51,336 nt of DNA. Source: Pseudomonadota bacterium. GTDB taxonomy: Bacteria; Pseudomonadota; Alphaproteobacteria; Rhizobiales; Xanthobacteraceae. The stretch lies in NCBI GenBank assembly GCA_023451825.1, contig JAEXYA010000013.1, positions 1 to 51,336 on the forward strand. Reading direction: 5' to 3'. This document shows positions 34,689-43,362 of the stretch, in pieces. Made by a program: the position numbers and the translations under genes. The notes under the pieces were generated by a model. That model saw nothing but the letters and a program-made list of their open reading frames with translations. It was not told where the DNA came from and searched no databases. How positions within the stretch are numbered: position 1 is the stretch's first letter; each line of letters starts with the position of its first letter.

Positions 34689-35819
34689 ATGAGCGATGCC
34701 ATCACCTTGGGGACCGGACAGATCGAGCGCGCGGGCAGCCCGCTGCAGCTGTCTGTCGTCGTGCCCACTTTCAACGAGCGCGGCAATGTGGCCACTTTGG
34801 TCCAGCGCCTCGATGCGGCCCTGAAAGGCATCGCCTGGGAAGTCATTTTCGTCGATGATAATTCCCCCGATGGCACCACCGACGCCGTGCGAGAACTGGC
34901 GCGGACCGATGCGCGGGTCCGCTGCATCCGCCGCATCGGCCGCCGCGGCCTGTCCGGCGCCTGTATCGAAGGCATGCTGGCTTCGTCGGCGCCATGCGCC
35001 GCTGTCATCGACGGCGATCTGCAGCATGACGAGACGCAACTGGCAAAGATGCTCGGCCTGATCGAGGGCGGGGAGGCCGATCTCGTCATCGGCAGCCGTT
35101 ATATCGACGGCGGCAGCGCCGACAGTTTTGACAACAAGCGCGCCGGCTTCAGCAAATTCGCCACCGTGCTGGCCCAGCAGGTGCTGCGCGTCAGCGTTGC
35201 TGATCCCATGAGCGGCTTCTTCATGATCCGCCGTGATCGTTTCGAGCAGCTGGCGCCGCAGTTGTCCACGCAGGGCTTCAAGATTCTCCTCGACGTCGTC
35301 GCGACCGCGCGTGGCGCGCTGCGGATCCGCGAAGTGCCCTACACGTTCGGCTCGCGCCTGCATGGCGAGAGCAAGCTCGATTCCATGGTGGCGCTGGATT
35401 TCCTCGGTCTCATCCTCGCAAAGCTCACCAATGACGTGATCTCGTTGCGCTTCCTGCTGTTCGCGCTGGTGGGCTCGATCGGCCTGGTCGTGCATTTCGT
35501 CGCGCTGTTCGCGGGCCTTGAGGCCGCGCTGCCGTTCGCCGAAGCGCAGGGCATCGCCGCCTTCTCCGCGATGACGAGCAACTTCCTGCTCAACAATTTC
35601 CTCACTTATCGCGATCAACGCCTGAAAGGTTTGCGCATCCTGCAGGGCCTCGTCGTGTTCTACCTGGTCTGTAGCGTCGGTCTGCTCGCCAATGTCGGCG
35701 TCGCCTGGTCGGTATTCGACAACGAGCCGATCTGGTGGCTCGCCGGTGCTGCCGGCGCGTTGATGGGCGTCGTCTGGAACTACGCCATGTCCGGCCTGTT
35801 CGTGTGGCGCAAGCGGTGA
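34689..35819 (+). CDS. GT2 glycosyltransferase (polyprenol-phosphate type) with GtrA domain
   Basis: A 376-residue protein. Residues 20-240 are a GT2 catalytic domain: LSVVVPTFNERGNVATLVQR, VIFVDDNSPDGT, IDGDLQHDE with the metal-binding acidic residues, and DPMSGFFMIRRDRFEQL. Residues 250-375 are a GtrA-like membrane domain with four hydrophobic segments (FLLFALVGSIGLVVHFVALF and later). Such DPM1-like fusions make polyprenyl-phosphate sugars at the inner membrane. The stop codon overlaps the ATG of the next gene (TGATG, 35817-35821), so the sugar donor is probably used by that GT39 enzyme. Confidence 0.93.
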   Translation: MSDAITLGTGQIERAGSPLQLSVVVPTFNERGNVATLVQRLDAALKGIAWEVIFVDDNSPDGTTDAVRELARTDARVRCIRRIGRRGLSGACIEGMLASSAPCAAVIDGDLQHDETQLAKMLGLIEGGEADLVIGSRYIDGGSADSFDNKRAGFSKFATVLAQQVLRVSVADPMSGFFMIRRDRFEQLAPQLSTQGFKILLDVVATARGALRIREVPYTFGSRLHGESKLDSMVALDFLGLILAKLTNDVISLRFLLFALVGSIGLVVHFVALFAGLEAALPFAEAQGIAAFSAMTSNFLLNNFLTYRDQRLKGLRILQGLVVFYLVCSVGLLANVGVAWSVFDNEPIWWLAGAAGALMGVVWNYAMSGLFVWRKR

Positions 35820-37324
35820 TGGCTGCGGAAACGCGGATGGTCCGCAATGCGTGGATCGTCGTCTTCGGCCTCGTGCTGCTGCGACTGGCAGCCAGCGCCT
35901 CGACGCCGCTGACCTTCGACGAAGCCTATTACTGGACGTGGTCGAAGCATCTCGCTGGCGGCTATTATGATCATCCGCCGCTGGTCGCGGTGGTGATCCG
36001 CATCGGCACCATGATCGCCGGCGACACGTCACTCGGCGTCCGGCTGTTCTCCGTTCTGCTGACGCTACCCATGAGTTGGGCCATTTTTCGCGCGGCTGAA
36101 CTGTTGTTTGGCGGCAAACGCATCGGCGTGACATCGATGCTGCTGCTCAACGCCACGATGATCGTGTCGGTCGGCCTGATGATCGTCACGCCGGATGCGC
36201 CGCTGCTGGTGGCATCGAGCTTTGTCATTCTTGCGTTGGCACAGGTGGCATCGACCGGGCGGGGCGTGTGGTGGCTCGCCGTCGGCGTCGCCGTCGGTTT
36301 TGCGCTGCTGGCCAAATATACGGCGCTGTTCTTCGGTGCCGCGATCCTGATCTGGCTGGTCGCGGTGCCGAAGATGCGGCGCTGGCTGATCTCGCCATGG
36401 CCCTATCTCGGCGGCATCACGGCCTTCGCCGTGTTCTCACCGGTGCTGTTCTGGAATGCCGATCACCAGTGGGTGTCGTTCATCAAGCAGCTCGGTCGTG
36501 CCCGTATCGAGGAGTTCAGGGCCGCCTATATCGCCGAACTGATCCCGACCCAGTTCCTCTTCGCGACGCCGCTGGTCTTTATTCTCGGCGCCATGGGCCT
36601 CTATGCGCTGGCCCGGCGTCAGGCTGGAGCGCTGTCGGCGCGGGTGCTGGTCAGCGCCATGGTCTGGGTCATCGCACTCTATTTCGCCTGGCATGCGCTG
36701 CATGCCCGGGTCGAGGCCAATTGGTTCGCCCCGATCTATCCGGCTTTCGCCATCGCAGCTGCCGTTGCAGCCACGATGATCCAGTGGGCGCCGCGCGCCC
36801 AGCGAACCGTGGACACCTGTCTGCGCTGGGCGACGCCGGTGGGCGCCTTGATGTTCGTTGCGTTGGTCGTCCAGGCCAATACCGGCGTCCTGTCCGGTTA
36901 CAAGCGCGACGCGACCGTACGCAGCATCGGCGTCGGCTTTCCCGAACTTGCGGCCGAGATCGAAGCCGTCCGCCAGCGCACGGGCGCCACCTGCGTGCTG
37001 GGGCCGGATTACGGAACCACGAGCTGGCTGATGTTTTACCTGCCGAAGGGCACCTGTGTGGCCCAGCGTGGTCAGCGCATCCGCTGGATCAACATGCCGG
37101 AGCCGAGCGCCGAGCAACTAGCCGGCAAGCTCCTGCTGGTTGCCTCGCCCGGCCTCATGACCGATCCCGATTGGCGCGGGACTTTCACGCGTGTCGAGAA
37201 GGTCGCGGAACTCACGCGCAAGCGCGGCCCGCTGATCATCGAGGATGTCGAACTCGATCTCCTTGAAGGCCCCACCAATGGCGTATTCGACCGCTCGCTG
37301 CCGCCGGAACTCGGCGGCCGATAA
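35819..37324 (+). CDS. GT39 family glycosyltransferase (ArnT-like)
   Basis: A 501-residue inner-membrane protein with about ten hydrophobic segments. The first periplasmic loop FDEAYYWTWSKHLAGGYYD followed by HPPLVA contains the acidic residue and DHPP pattern of PMT_2/ArnT-type transferases, which use polyprenyl-phosphate sugars as donors. A soluble C-terminal part of about 120 residues faces the periplasm (ATVRSIGVGFPELAAEIEAV onward). Coupled to the GT2-GtrA gene, it probably modifies a periplasmic acceptor such as lipid A, a hopanoid or a protein; the acceptor cannot be inferred. Confidence 0.92.
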   Translation: MAAETRMVRNAWIVVFGLVLLRLAASASTPLTFDEAYYWTWSKHLAGGYYDHPPLVAVVIRIGTMIAGDTSLGVRLFSVLLTLPMSWAIFRAAELLFGGKRIGVTSMLLLNATMIVSVGLMIVTPDAPLLVASSFVILALAQVASTGRGVWWLAVGVAVGFALLAKYTALFFGAAILIWLVAVPKMRRWLISPWPYLGGITAFAVFSPVLFWNADHQWVSFIKQLGRARIEEFRAAYIAELIPTQFLFATPLVFILGAMGLYALARRQAGALSARVLVSAMVWVIALYFAWHALHARVEANWFAPIYPAFAIAAAVAATMIQWAPRAQRTVDTCLRWATPVGALMFVALVVQANTGVLSGYKRDATVRSIGVGFPELAAEIEAVRQRTGATCVLGPDYGTTSWLMFYLPKGTCVAQRGQRIRWINMPEPSAEQLAGKLLLVASPGLMTDPDWRGTFTRVEKVAELTRKRGPLIIEDVELDLLEGPTNGVFDRSLPPELGGR

Positions 37325-37414
37325 GTCCATATATAAAAACCGCTTAGGTCATTGAACCTTCGTCGCGGGCGCGACGACCCATAACCGCACACATCATGGG
37401 CGGTGATTGGGAAA

Positions 37415-37879
37415 ATGGACAACACACAGCTAGCTTTCAGCAACCACTCCGACTTCACGAGCAACCGGGCCAGCCTGCAGGACAGCACGCCCACGACCCC
37501 CGCAAAGCCGGAATTGGTGAGCCTCACCGATGTTGGCGGTCTGCGCGGCGCGCGCATTGCCAGCGTGATCAACCAGATCAATGAGAGCTTTGCCGACCAG
37601 CAGTTCTCGACCCGCGTGGTGGCCGAGAAGCTCGGTCTCTCCGTCCGCTACGTCCAGGACTTGCTGCAGGGCTCCGGCTTCAGCATCACCGATCGCATCA
37701 TGCAGCTCCGCCTCGACAAGGCCCGCCGCATGCTGACGGAAGATCGGCAATGCGTCCTGAAGATCAGCGAAGTGGCTGGCGCCTGCGGCTTCAACGAGCT
37801 CTCATATTTCCACCGCAGCTTCCGCCGCCGTTTCGGCGTGTCTCCGGCGAAGTTTCGCATCCAGTCGATGAACGGCTGA
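37415..37879 (+). CDS. Short AraC-type transcriptional regulator
   Basis: A 154-residue protein. The C-terminal about 100 residues form a double helix-turn-helix AraC domain: FSTRVVAEKLGLSVRYVQDLL for the first HTH, and ISEVAGACGFNELSYFHRSF with RRFGVSPAKFR for the second. The N-terminal 50 residues are short and polar, without the usual cupin effector domain. The ATG at 37415 is chosen; four further codons are open upstream. It is followed by a strong terminator. Target genes unknown. Confidence 0.9.
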   Translation: MDNTQLAFSNHSDFTSNRASLQDSTPTTPAKPELVSLTDVGGLRGARIASVINQINESFADQQFSTRVVAEKLGLSVRYVQDLLQGSGFSITDRIMQLRLDKARRMLTEDRQCVLKISEVAGACGFNELSYFHRSFRRRFGVSPAKFRIQSMNG

Positions 37880-37896
37880 AATTTAGCCGTAGGACC

Positions 37897-37926
37897 GTAG
37901 GGTGGGTTAGCGTAGCGTAACCCACC
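37897..37926. repeat. GTAGGGTGGGTTAGCG short repeat, relative of family A
   Basis: GTAGGGTGGGTTAGCG-tag-CGTAACCCACC, a single hairpin corresponding to one half of the longer GTAGGGTGGGCAAAG elements. Confidence 0.8.
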
Positions 37927-37945
37927 GGCCGATGTCGCAACAAAC

Positions 37946-37983
37946 GCTGAGGCTGGTGATCAATCACCGGCCTCAGCATTTTT
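37946..37983 (+). terminator. Rho-independent terminator of the araC-type gene
   Basis: GCTGAGGCTGGTGAT-ca-ATCACCGGCCTCAGC, a 15-bp stem with one T-G wobble, followed by ATTTTT. It sits between convergent genes and ends about 10 bp before the ArsR-type gene's stop. Confidence 0.93.
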
Positions 37984-37992
37984 GCTATCAAA

Positions 37993-38712
37993 TCATTCCT
38001 CCCACACCGCATGCTCGAGCGCGAAAGCGCGATCGAGCGCTAGCCGCCCGGCTGGCGTCACCTGCACCGCGCGCGACCCTTCGGCGCGCCGCATCCAGCC
38101 CTGACCGATATAGGCCTCCAGCATCGCGGCACCGAGTGTGCCGGCGAGATGATGCCGGCGTTCGCTCCAGTCGAAACAGGGCCGGCAAAACACCCGGCTG
38201 CTCTTGCGCTTGCGCGTGCGTTCGAGATCGACGCCGATCGATTGCAGGAACGCAGCGCCGTCACCCGTCAGCACGCCGCCGTCGGCGGACAGATCGAGGT
38301 GTCCGCAGGCGACCATCCGGTCATTGATGGCCACGGCAATACGTCCGGCGAGATGATCGTAACAGGTGCGCGCCTGCCGCATCGCCTTGTCGCGCGGGCC
38401 GGTGCGAATGTTCGGCACCGGCCGTGCCGCGCTCGCCACCGCCATGATGCTCTCGATCATCGACGCCACCAGCGGCGAGGCGAGGCGGTGATAGCGGTGA
38501 CGGCCCTGGATCTCCACGGACAGCAGGCCGGCATCGCGCAGCCGCGCAAGATGACTGCTGGTGGTCTGGGCCGAGATTCCGGAAACAGTCGCGAGTTCAC
38601 CCGCCGTCAGCGCGCGGCCGTCCATCAGCGCGAGCAGCATCGTAGCGCGGACGGGATCGCCGACCAGTGCTGCGACTTCGGACATGTTCGATGTGGTCAG
38701 CATGACATCCAT
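37993..38712 (-). CDS. ArsR-type winged-helix regulator
   Basis: A 239-residue protein. Residues 10-95 form an ArsR winged helix: VAALVGDPVRATMLLALMDG, ELATVSGISAQTTSSHLARL, then GLLSVEIQGRHRYHRLA. A C-terminal region of about 130 residues includes ARTCYDHLAGRIAVAIND, a Cys/His-containing segment seen in this longer ArsR subgroup, and a second helical unit near the end. The ArsR metal-binding ELCVC motif is absent, so a small organic ligand is likelier than a metal. It is divergent from the NIPSNAP-hydrolase-ABM operon, its presumed target. Confidence 0.9.
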   Translation of the reverse strand: MDVMLTTSNMSEVAALVGDPVRATMLLALMDGRALTAGELATVSGISAQTTSSHLARLRDAGLLSVEIQGRHRYHRLASPLVASMIESIMAVASAARPVPNIRTGPRDKAMRQARTCYDHLAGRIAVAINDRMVACGHLDLSADGGVLTGDGAAFLQSIGVDLERTRKRKSSRVFCRPCFDWSERRHHLAGTLGAAMLEAYIGQGWMRRAEGSRAVQVTPAGRLALDRAFALEHAVWEE

Positions 38713-38766
38713 TTCTGCAGCGCAATCATCGCCTGACGAATCCTATGACGATACCTTCGTCGATGC

Positions 38767-38782
38767 TTCGATCGCGATCGAA
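38767..38782. promoter_or_regulatory. Perfect 16-bp palindrome, candidate ArsR operator
   Basis: TTCGATCGCGATCGAA is perfectly self-complementary. It lies in the 127-bp region between the divergent starts of the ArsR-type gene (38712) and the NIPSNAP gene (38840), where a dimeric winged-helix regulator would be expected to bind. No other palindrome of comparable length was seen in this gap. Confidence 0.5.
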
Positions 38783-38839
38783 ACATCATCCGGTCCCGAA
38801 CGCTACCGTGTTCGCATCACCAACGCCGGAGAGCGCACG

Positions 38840-39184
38840 ATGATCAAATGCTGCATTCGATACCAAATCGACCCGTTCAAGGTGGCGGAATTCGAGCAAT
38901 ATGCGCGCAATTGGGGGCAGGCGATCCCGCGCTGCGGTGCCGACCTGATCGGCTATTTTGCGCCGCATGAGGGATCGGCGACCACGGCCTATGGCCTCTA
39001 CAACATCAAGGATCTCGCTGCCTATGAGGCCTATCGCGCCCGTCTGCGCGATGATCCGCTCGGCCGCCAAAACTACGAATACGCCAAACGCGAACGCTTC
39101 ATCCAGCGCGAGGACCGCATCTTTTTGCGACTGGCATCTGCGCCGCATGCAGCGCTGGACCTGCGCGGCACCAAAGCGGGTTGA
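38840..39184 (+). CDS. NIPSNAP family protein
   Basis: A 114-residue dimeric alpha+beta barrel protein of the NIPSNAP type. It opens MIKCCIRYQIDPFKVAEFEQ, a strand-helix, then YARNWGQAIPRCGADLIGYF, and ends with YEAYRARLRDDPLG and FIQREDRIFLRL. The ATG at 38840 follows a GAGAG site and gives the usual family length; the frame continues upstream but has no family features there. NIPSNAP proteins resemble ABM monooxygenases, but their reaction is mostly unknown. It is the first gene of a three-gene operon with hydrolase and ABM. Confidence 0.88.
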   Translation: MIKCCIRYQIDPFKVAEFEQYARNWGQAIPRCGADLIGYFAPHEGSATTAYGLYNIKDLAAYEAYRARLRDDPLGRQNYEYAKRERFIQREDRIFLRLASAPHAALDLRGTKAG

Positions 39185-39210
39185 ACTCACACACGCAATG
39201 GAGGTCCCAC

Positions 39211-40200
39211 ATGACCGACCATACGACGGCACCTAAACTCGATCCGCAGGAACAGCATTTTCGCATTCCCGGCCCTTGTGGCCGCACGCTGTTCCTGCGC
39301 GAATTGCGCAGCGAGAAAGCTGGCAATGACCAACGGCGCGTCGTGCTCTATGTGCACGGCGCCACCTTTCCCTCGGCGCTGTCCATCGCGCATCGCTTCG
39401 ACGGCCGCTCCTGGCGCGATGCTTTGAACGATGCCGGCTTCGATGTCTGGGGTCTCGACTTTTATGGCTTCGGCCATTCCGATCGCTATCCCGCGATGGC
39501 TCGTCCGCCCGGCGACAGCGCACCACTCTGTGTGGCCGGGGATGCTATCGGGCAGGTGGAAGCCGCGGTCGATTTCATCTGCCGCGAACGTGGTGTCGAG
39601 AAAGTCTCGCTGATCGCCCATTCATGGGGCTCGATGCCGGCCTGTCTGTTCGCGAGCCGTCGCCCGGAGCGTGTCGATCGCATCGTGCTGTTCGGGCCGA
39701 TCACGCGACGCGAACCACGACGGTACGAGACACCAGCGACATTCCCGGCCTGGCGTATCGTGACGCCACGGGATCAATGGGAGCGGTTCACCGAAGACGT
39801 GCCGAAAGGCGAGGCGCCGGTGCTGTCTCCGGTCCATTTCAAGGAGTGGAGCGAGCGCTATCTCGACAGCGATCCGGACAGTCGCACGCGCGAGCCGTTG
39901 GGCGTGAAGACGCCGCTCGGGCCGTTCAGCGAGATCATCAAGGCCTGGCACGGCCAGCTCGCTTACGACCCTGCGCAGGTGAAAGCGCCGGTTGCGATCA
40001 TTCGCGGCGAATGGGACGGCCTGATCTCCGACGCGGACGCACGCTGGCTGTTCGATGCGTTAACGCAGGCGCGGGTCAAACGCGACATCAAGATCAGCCG
40101 CGGCACGCATCTGATGCATCTGGAATCCATGCGCCTGACGCTGTGGCGCGAGAGCATCGGCTTCCTCAGTGGCGACGACGCCGCGCCGGTGCCAGTCTAA
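39211..40200 (+). CDS. Alpha/beta hydrolase
   Basis: A 329-residue alpha/beta hydrolase. Its nucleophile elbow is AHSWGS (Ser about residue 138), with Ala in place of the first Gly of GxSxG. The acid is expected in RGEWDGLISD, and the catalytic His in GTHLMHLES near the end. The HG of the oxyanion hole is in VLYVHGATFP. A lid region with basic and aromatic residues (REPRRYETPATFPAWRIVTP) lies between strands 6 and 7. The ATG at 39211 has GGAGG eight bases upstream; the longer frame is not used. Substrate unknown. Confidence 0.9.
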   Translation: MTDHTTAPKLDPQEQHFRIPGPCGRTLFLRELRSEKAGNDQRRVVLYVHGATFPSALSIAHRFDGRSWRDALNDAGFDVWGLDFYGFGHSDRYPAMARPPGDSAPLCVAGDAIGQVEAAVDFICRERGVEKVSLIAHSWGSMPACLFASRRPERVDRIVLFGPITRREPRRYETPATFPAWRIVTPRDQWERFTEDVPKGEAPVLSPVHFKEWSERYLDSDPDSRTREPLGVKTPLGPFSEIIKAWHGQLAYDPAQVKAPVAIIRGEWDGLISDADARWLFDALTQARVKRDIKISRGTHLMHLESMRLTLWRESIGFLSGDDAAPVPV

Positions 40201-40215
40201 ACAGGAAGGTTCATC

Positions 40216-40932
40216 ATGTTCTCAGTCATTTTCGAAGTCCTGCCGGGCGCAGGCAAGAAGGACGAGTATCTCGATCACGCCAAGCACTTGAAGCCGATCC
40301 TCGAAACCGTCGATGGCTTCATCGACAATGAGCGATTTGAAAGTCAGCGCCGGCCGGGCTGGGTGCTGTCGCACTCCACCTGGCGCGATGAAAAATCCGT
40401 GGTGCGCTGGCGCACCGAGGGGGCGCATCACGCGACCCAGGGCAAAGGTCGGTTCGAGATTTTTCAGGACTATCATCTGCGCGTCGGCGAGGTGATTACC
40501 GACACCGCGCCCCCGGAGGGAGTGCCAGTCGTCGAGCTTCGCTTGGATGAAACGGAGGTCGGCACCGCCAAGCTGGCGACGTTCACGGAGATCGTGCCGA
40601 CCGACGGAGTCGATCTAACAGCTGACCTCGATGGATTGCTGGCACGCATTGGCTTCGACGCATCGGCGTCTGCGTTGGTTGAGCACGACATCTTCGCCAG
40701 TATCTACAATCCCGGTAAACTCGCACTGCTTGTTGCCTGGACGGATGTATCTGCTACGAAGACTTGGCTGCCGCGCAAGGCTGACGGCGTCTCAGACCTG
40801 CGCCATCGCAAGGTCCGCGTGATCCGCGACTACGGCCGCTTCGATCGCCGCGAGGCTCCGCAATATTACCCGGATGCACTGGGCCGCGAGACCTTGCATG
40901 CGGAGCGGAGCAAATGCCCGTTCAGTGGCTAA
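40216..40932 (+). CDS. ABM (antibiotic biosynthesis monooxygenase) family protein
   Basis: A 238-residue protein. Residues 1-98 form a typical ABM domain: MFSVIFEVLPGAGKKDEYLD, then the helix and VDGFIDNERFESQRRPGWVL, SHSTWRDEKSVVRWR and HHATQGKGRF. Residues 112-210 look like a second, diverged copy of the same fold (LATFTEIVPTDG, then ASIYNPGKLALLVAWTD). ABM proteins are cofactor-free monooxygenases or heme-degrading enzymes; which applies is unknown. The gene starts 15 bp after the hydrolase and overlaps phhA by 11 bp at its end on the opposite strand. Confidence 0.88.
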   Translation: MFSVIFEVLPGAGKKDEYLDHAKHLKPILETVDGFIDNERFESQRRPGWVLSHSTWRDEKSVVRWRTEGAHHATQGKGRFEIFQDYHLRVGEVITDTAPPEGVPVVELRLDETEVGTAKLATFTEIVPTDGVDLTADLDGLLARIGFDASASALVEHDIFASIYNPGKLALLVAWTDVSATKTWLPRKADGVSDLRHRKVRVIRDYGRFDRREAPQYYPDALGRETLHAERSKCPFSG

Positions 40933-41809
40933 CTCCGGCGTTCTTGGCCTTGAAGTAAGAAAATGTCCCGCGGCCGATGACGTGATCCTCAGCGATTACG
41001 GCATCGGCCGCGATGTCTTGTGCATCAGCCAGCCGCGCATACAGCGCGCCGAAATCGCGATAGCTCTCCTCCAGCAGCTTTTCAAAACTGTCGATGACGA
41101 AATAGGTCTGCTGGAAATCATCGATGATGTAGTCGGTGCGCATCACGCGTTCGAGGTCGAAGGCGATGCGGTTGGGCGAGGGGTCTTCGAGTGCGAAGAC
41201 CGACTCCGTCGCCGATGACAGGATGCCGGCGCCGAAGATACGCAGGCCGTCATTGCTTTTCATCAAGCCGAACTCGATCGTGTACCAGTACAGCCGGGCC
41301 AGGTTCTTCAACTGCCCGAGCGCCATCGCGCGCTGTCCACCCTTGCCATAGGCTTCCATGAAATCCGCATAGACGGGATTGGCCAGCAGCGGCACATGGC
41401 CGAACACGTCGTGAAAGATGTCCGGCTCCTGCAGATAGTCCATCTCGCTTTCGGGGCGGATAAATGCCCCGGCCGGGAAGCGGCGATTGGCGAGATGATC
41501 GAAGAACACCTCGTCCGGCACCAGCTCGGCCACCGGCACGACCTGCCAGCCGGTCAGCGGCATCAGCCGCGCGCTCAGTTTCTCCATGTCGGGTATGCCG
41601 CCGTCGGAGAGCTGCAGATCCTGCAAGGCGCTCTGGAATTCGTTGCAGGCGCGTCCTTTGAGGACGGTCTGCGCGCGGGCGAACAGCCGGTCCCAGCGGT
41701 CATGCTCGGCGGCAGAGTAGGAGGCCCAGTCCTGGTCGAGGGTGAAGTCGTCGCGCCGTGGGGCAGCGCGGTAACGGTTCTTTCCGGTCGATTGGTCCAG
41801 CGCGGTCAT
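40922..41809 (-). CDS. phhA: Phenylalanine 4-monooxygenase
   Basis: A 295-residue aromatic amino acid hydroxylase that uses tetrahydrobiopterin and non-heme iron to convert phenylalanine to tyrosine. The iron ligands are the two His of EPDIFHDVFGHVPLLAN and the Glu of LYWYTIEFGL. The pterin and substrate region RRFPAGAFIRPESEMDYLQ is intact. Length and motifs fit the single-domain bacterial enzyme. Upstream lies a 368-bp gap before the divergent Bug gene. No phhB (dehydratase) or regulator is adjacent. Confidence 0.96.
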   Translation of the reverse strand: MTALDQSTGKNRYRAAPRRDDFTLDQDWASYSAAEHDRWDRLFARAQTVLKGRACNEFQSALQDLQLSDGGIPDMEKLSARLMPLTGWQVVPVAELVPDEVFFDHLANRRFPAGAFIRPESEMDYLQEPDIFHDVFGHVPLLANPVYADFMEAYGKGGQRAMALGQLKNLARLYWYTIEFGLMKSNDGLRIFGAGILSSATESVFALEDPSPNRIAFDLERVMRTDYIIDDFQQTYFVIDSFEKLLEESYRDFGALYARLADAQDIAADAVIAEDHVIGRGTFSYFKAKNAGVSH

Positions 41810-42177
41810 GACGCTCTCCGGTCTCCGACAGCCAGCGCGAGTCTACGGCGCCGCCAGCCGTTGGTTCCAGCTCGTTCCAGTCTGCAGAAGAGACATAAAG
41901 AAGGAATTTCTCGTCCCGGGCAGCCGGACGATAGCGATCCACCAAGCCGCGCACTGCATTTGCAAGGCGGTTTTCTTGCCGAAACGATGCTGCACTGCCA
42001 TTTTTAGCTAGCTAACAAAGCTGCTTCCCAAGCCATCGAGAGCGTCGCAACACGCCGCCGATGGCAGAAAAACAGCCACCATTGCCGGCCTATCCAACCT
42101 GCTCATGCGAGCAGGGCCGGGCAACTGTGTCTGCCGGCGGCGGTGTCACAACGCCTCGCAACCAAAGGATCATCATC
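41810..42177. other. Intergenic region, divergent promoters
   Basis: 368 bp between the divergent phhA and Bug-protein starts. A small hairpin CTGCTC-atgc-GAGCAG lies at 42099-42114. No gene, terminator or recognised operator is seen. It should carry both promoters. Confidence 0.5.
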
Positions 42178-43167
42178 GTGCGCTCCGCTCTGTTGTCCCG
42201 TCTTCTCTCCGCTGCATTCGCCTCGGTTATGCTGACCACGGGCATCGGTGCTGCCTGCGCAGCCGATGCCTGGCCGAGCCGTCCGATCAAGCTGGTGGTG
42301 CCGTTCCCGCCGGGCGGCGCTGCGGACGTGTCCGCGCGCATCTTCGCCGACAAACTCGCGGAGTCGCTGAAACAGACCGTGGTGGTCGAGAACAAGGCCG
42401 GCGCCGGGACGGCCATCGCTGCCGAATTCGTCGCCAAGGCCGAGCCCGATGGCTACACCCTGTCGCTGGCGCCTGCCGGCCAGCTCACCATCCTGCCGCA
42501 TATCAACACCAAGGTGCAGTTCGACCCGTTCAAGAGCTTTGTCCCGGTGTCGAACCTGACCTCGGTCCCTTACGTACTTGCAGCCAGCCCCGATGCGCCG
42601 GTCTCGACGGCCAAGGAGCTCGTGGCGGCTGCGAAGAAGGATCCGGGCAAGTTCACCTATTCGTCGTGCGGCCCGGGTACGCTGTGCCACCTGAGCGGTG
42701 AGCTGTTCAAGAGCCTCACCGATACCGATCTGCTGCATGTCCCGTTCAAGGGATCGGCACCGGCGGTGAATGCGCTGCTCGGCAATCAGGTCAATCTTTC
42801 CTTCGACACGCTGACCGTGCTGGCGCCGCAGATCCGTGATGGCAAGGTGAAGGGTCTGCTCGTCACCAGTGCCGAGCGTTCCGCCCAGCTGCCGAATGTG
42901 CCGACTGCGGCTGAAGCCGGCATCAAGGACTTTGTCGTCGATAGCTGGTTCGGCCTCGTCGTGCCGGCCGGCACGCCGGATGCGATCGTCGATCGTCTCA
43001 ATGCCGAAGTGAATCGCATCGGCGCGCTGCCCGATGTGAAGGAGCGTCTCGAAGCCCAGGGCCTCAGTGTCACCACCTCGACGCGCGAAGCCTTTGCAAA
43101 GACCATCAAGGACGATCATGTCCGCTGGGGTCGCGTCGTGGATGCGGCGGGCGCGAAGCTGTACTGA
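42178..43167 (+). CDS. Bug/TctC family substrate-binding protein
   Basis: A 329-residue periplasmic binding protein of the tripartite tricarboxylate transporter family. The signal peptide ends ACAAD near residue 26. The mature start AWPSRPIKLVVPFPPGGAAD is diagnostic, with further segments VVVENKAGAGTAIAAEFVAK, GPGTLCHLSGELFK, HVPFKGSAPAVNAL and FGLVVPAGTPDAIVDRLN. The start is GTG at 42178 after AAAGGA. The frame is open further upstream without a signal peptide. No TctA or TctB gene is adjacent, the usual situation for the many orphan Bug proteins of this group. Ligand unknown. Confidence 0.94.
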   Translation: MRSALLSRLLSAAFASVMLTTGIGAACAADAWPSRPIKLVVPFPPGGAADVSARIFADKLAESLKQTVVVENKAGAGTAIAAEFVAKAEPDGYTLSLAPAGQLTILPHINTKVQFDPFKSFVPVSNLTSVPYVLAASPDAPVSTAKELVAAAKKDPGKFTYSSCGPGTLCHLSGELFKSLTDTDLLHVPFKGSAPAVNALLGNQVNLSFDTLTVLAPQIRDGKVKGLLVTSAERSAQLPNVPTAAEAGIKDFVVDSWFGLVVPAGTPDAIVDRLNAEVNRIGALPDVKERLEAQGLSVTTSTREAFAKTIKDDHVRWGRVVDAAGAKLY

Positions 43168-43182
43168 CGTCCTCGTGATGCG

Positions 43183-43360
43183 TGGAGGATGGGGTTCGTT
43201 GCGCTCTACCCATCCTCCGAACCAATGCGCCGAAGCATGTCGTTTTCCTCTCCGAAGGTAGGACGGAGCTTGGGGTGACACCCCACCCGTCCTTCGCTGC
43301 GCTCAGGACACCCTCCCCACGGCGCCGCTGCGCGGCTTGGGGAGGCAGAAGACGACAGCG
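43183..43360. repeat. Intergenic inverted repeats between Bug and DUF6886 genes
   Basis: GGAGGATGGG / CCCATCCTCC at about 43182-43218 is the ATGGGTTTCGCT...CTACCCATCCT dispersed type. Then GGGGTGACACCCC and a CCTCCCCACGGCGCCG...TTGGGGAGG hairpin follow. Two repeat elements seem to be stacked here. Confidence 0.65.
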
Positions 43361-43362
43361 CC

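Noticed and set aside
34623..36134. 503-residue minus-strand ORF over the glycosyltransferases
   Set aside because: Antisense to GT2 motifs VVPTFNERGN and IDGDLQHDE; no family features of its own.
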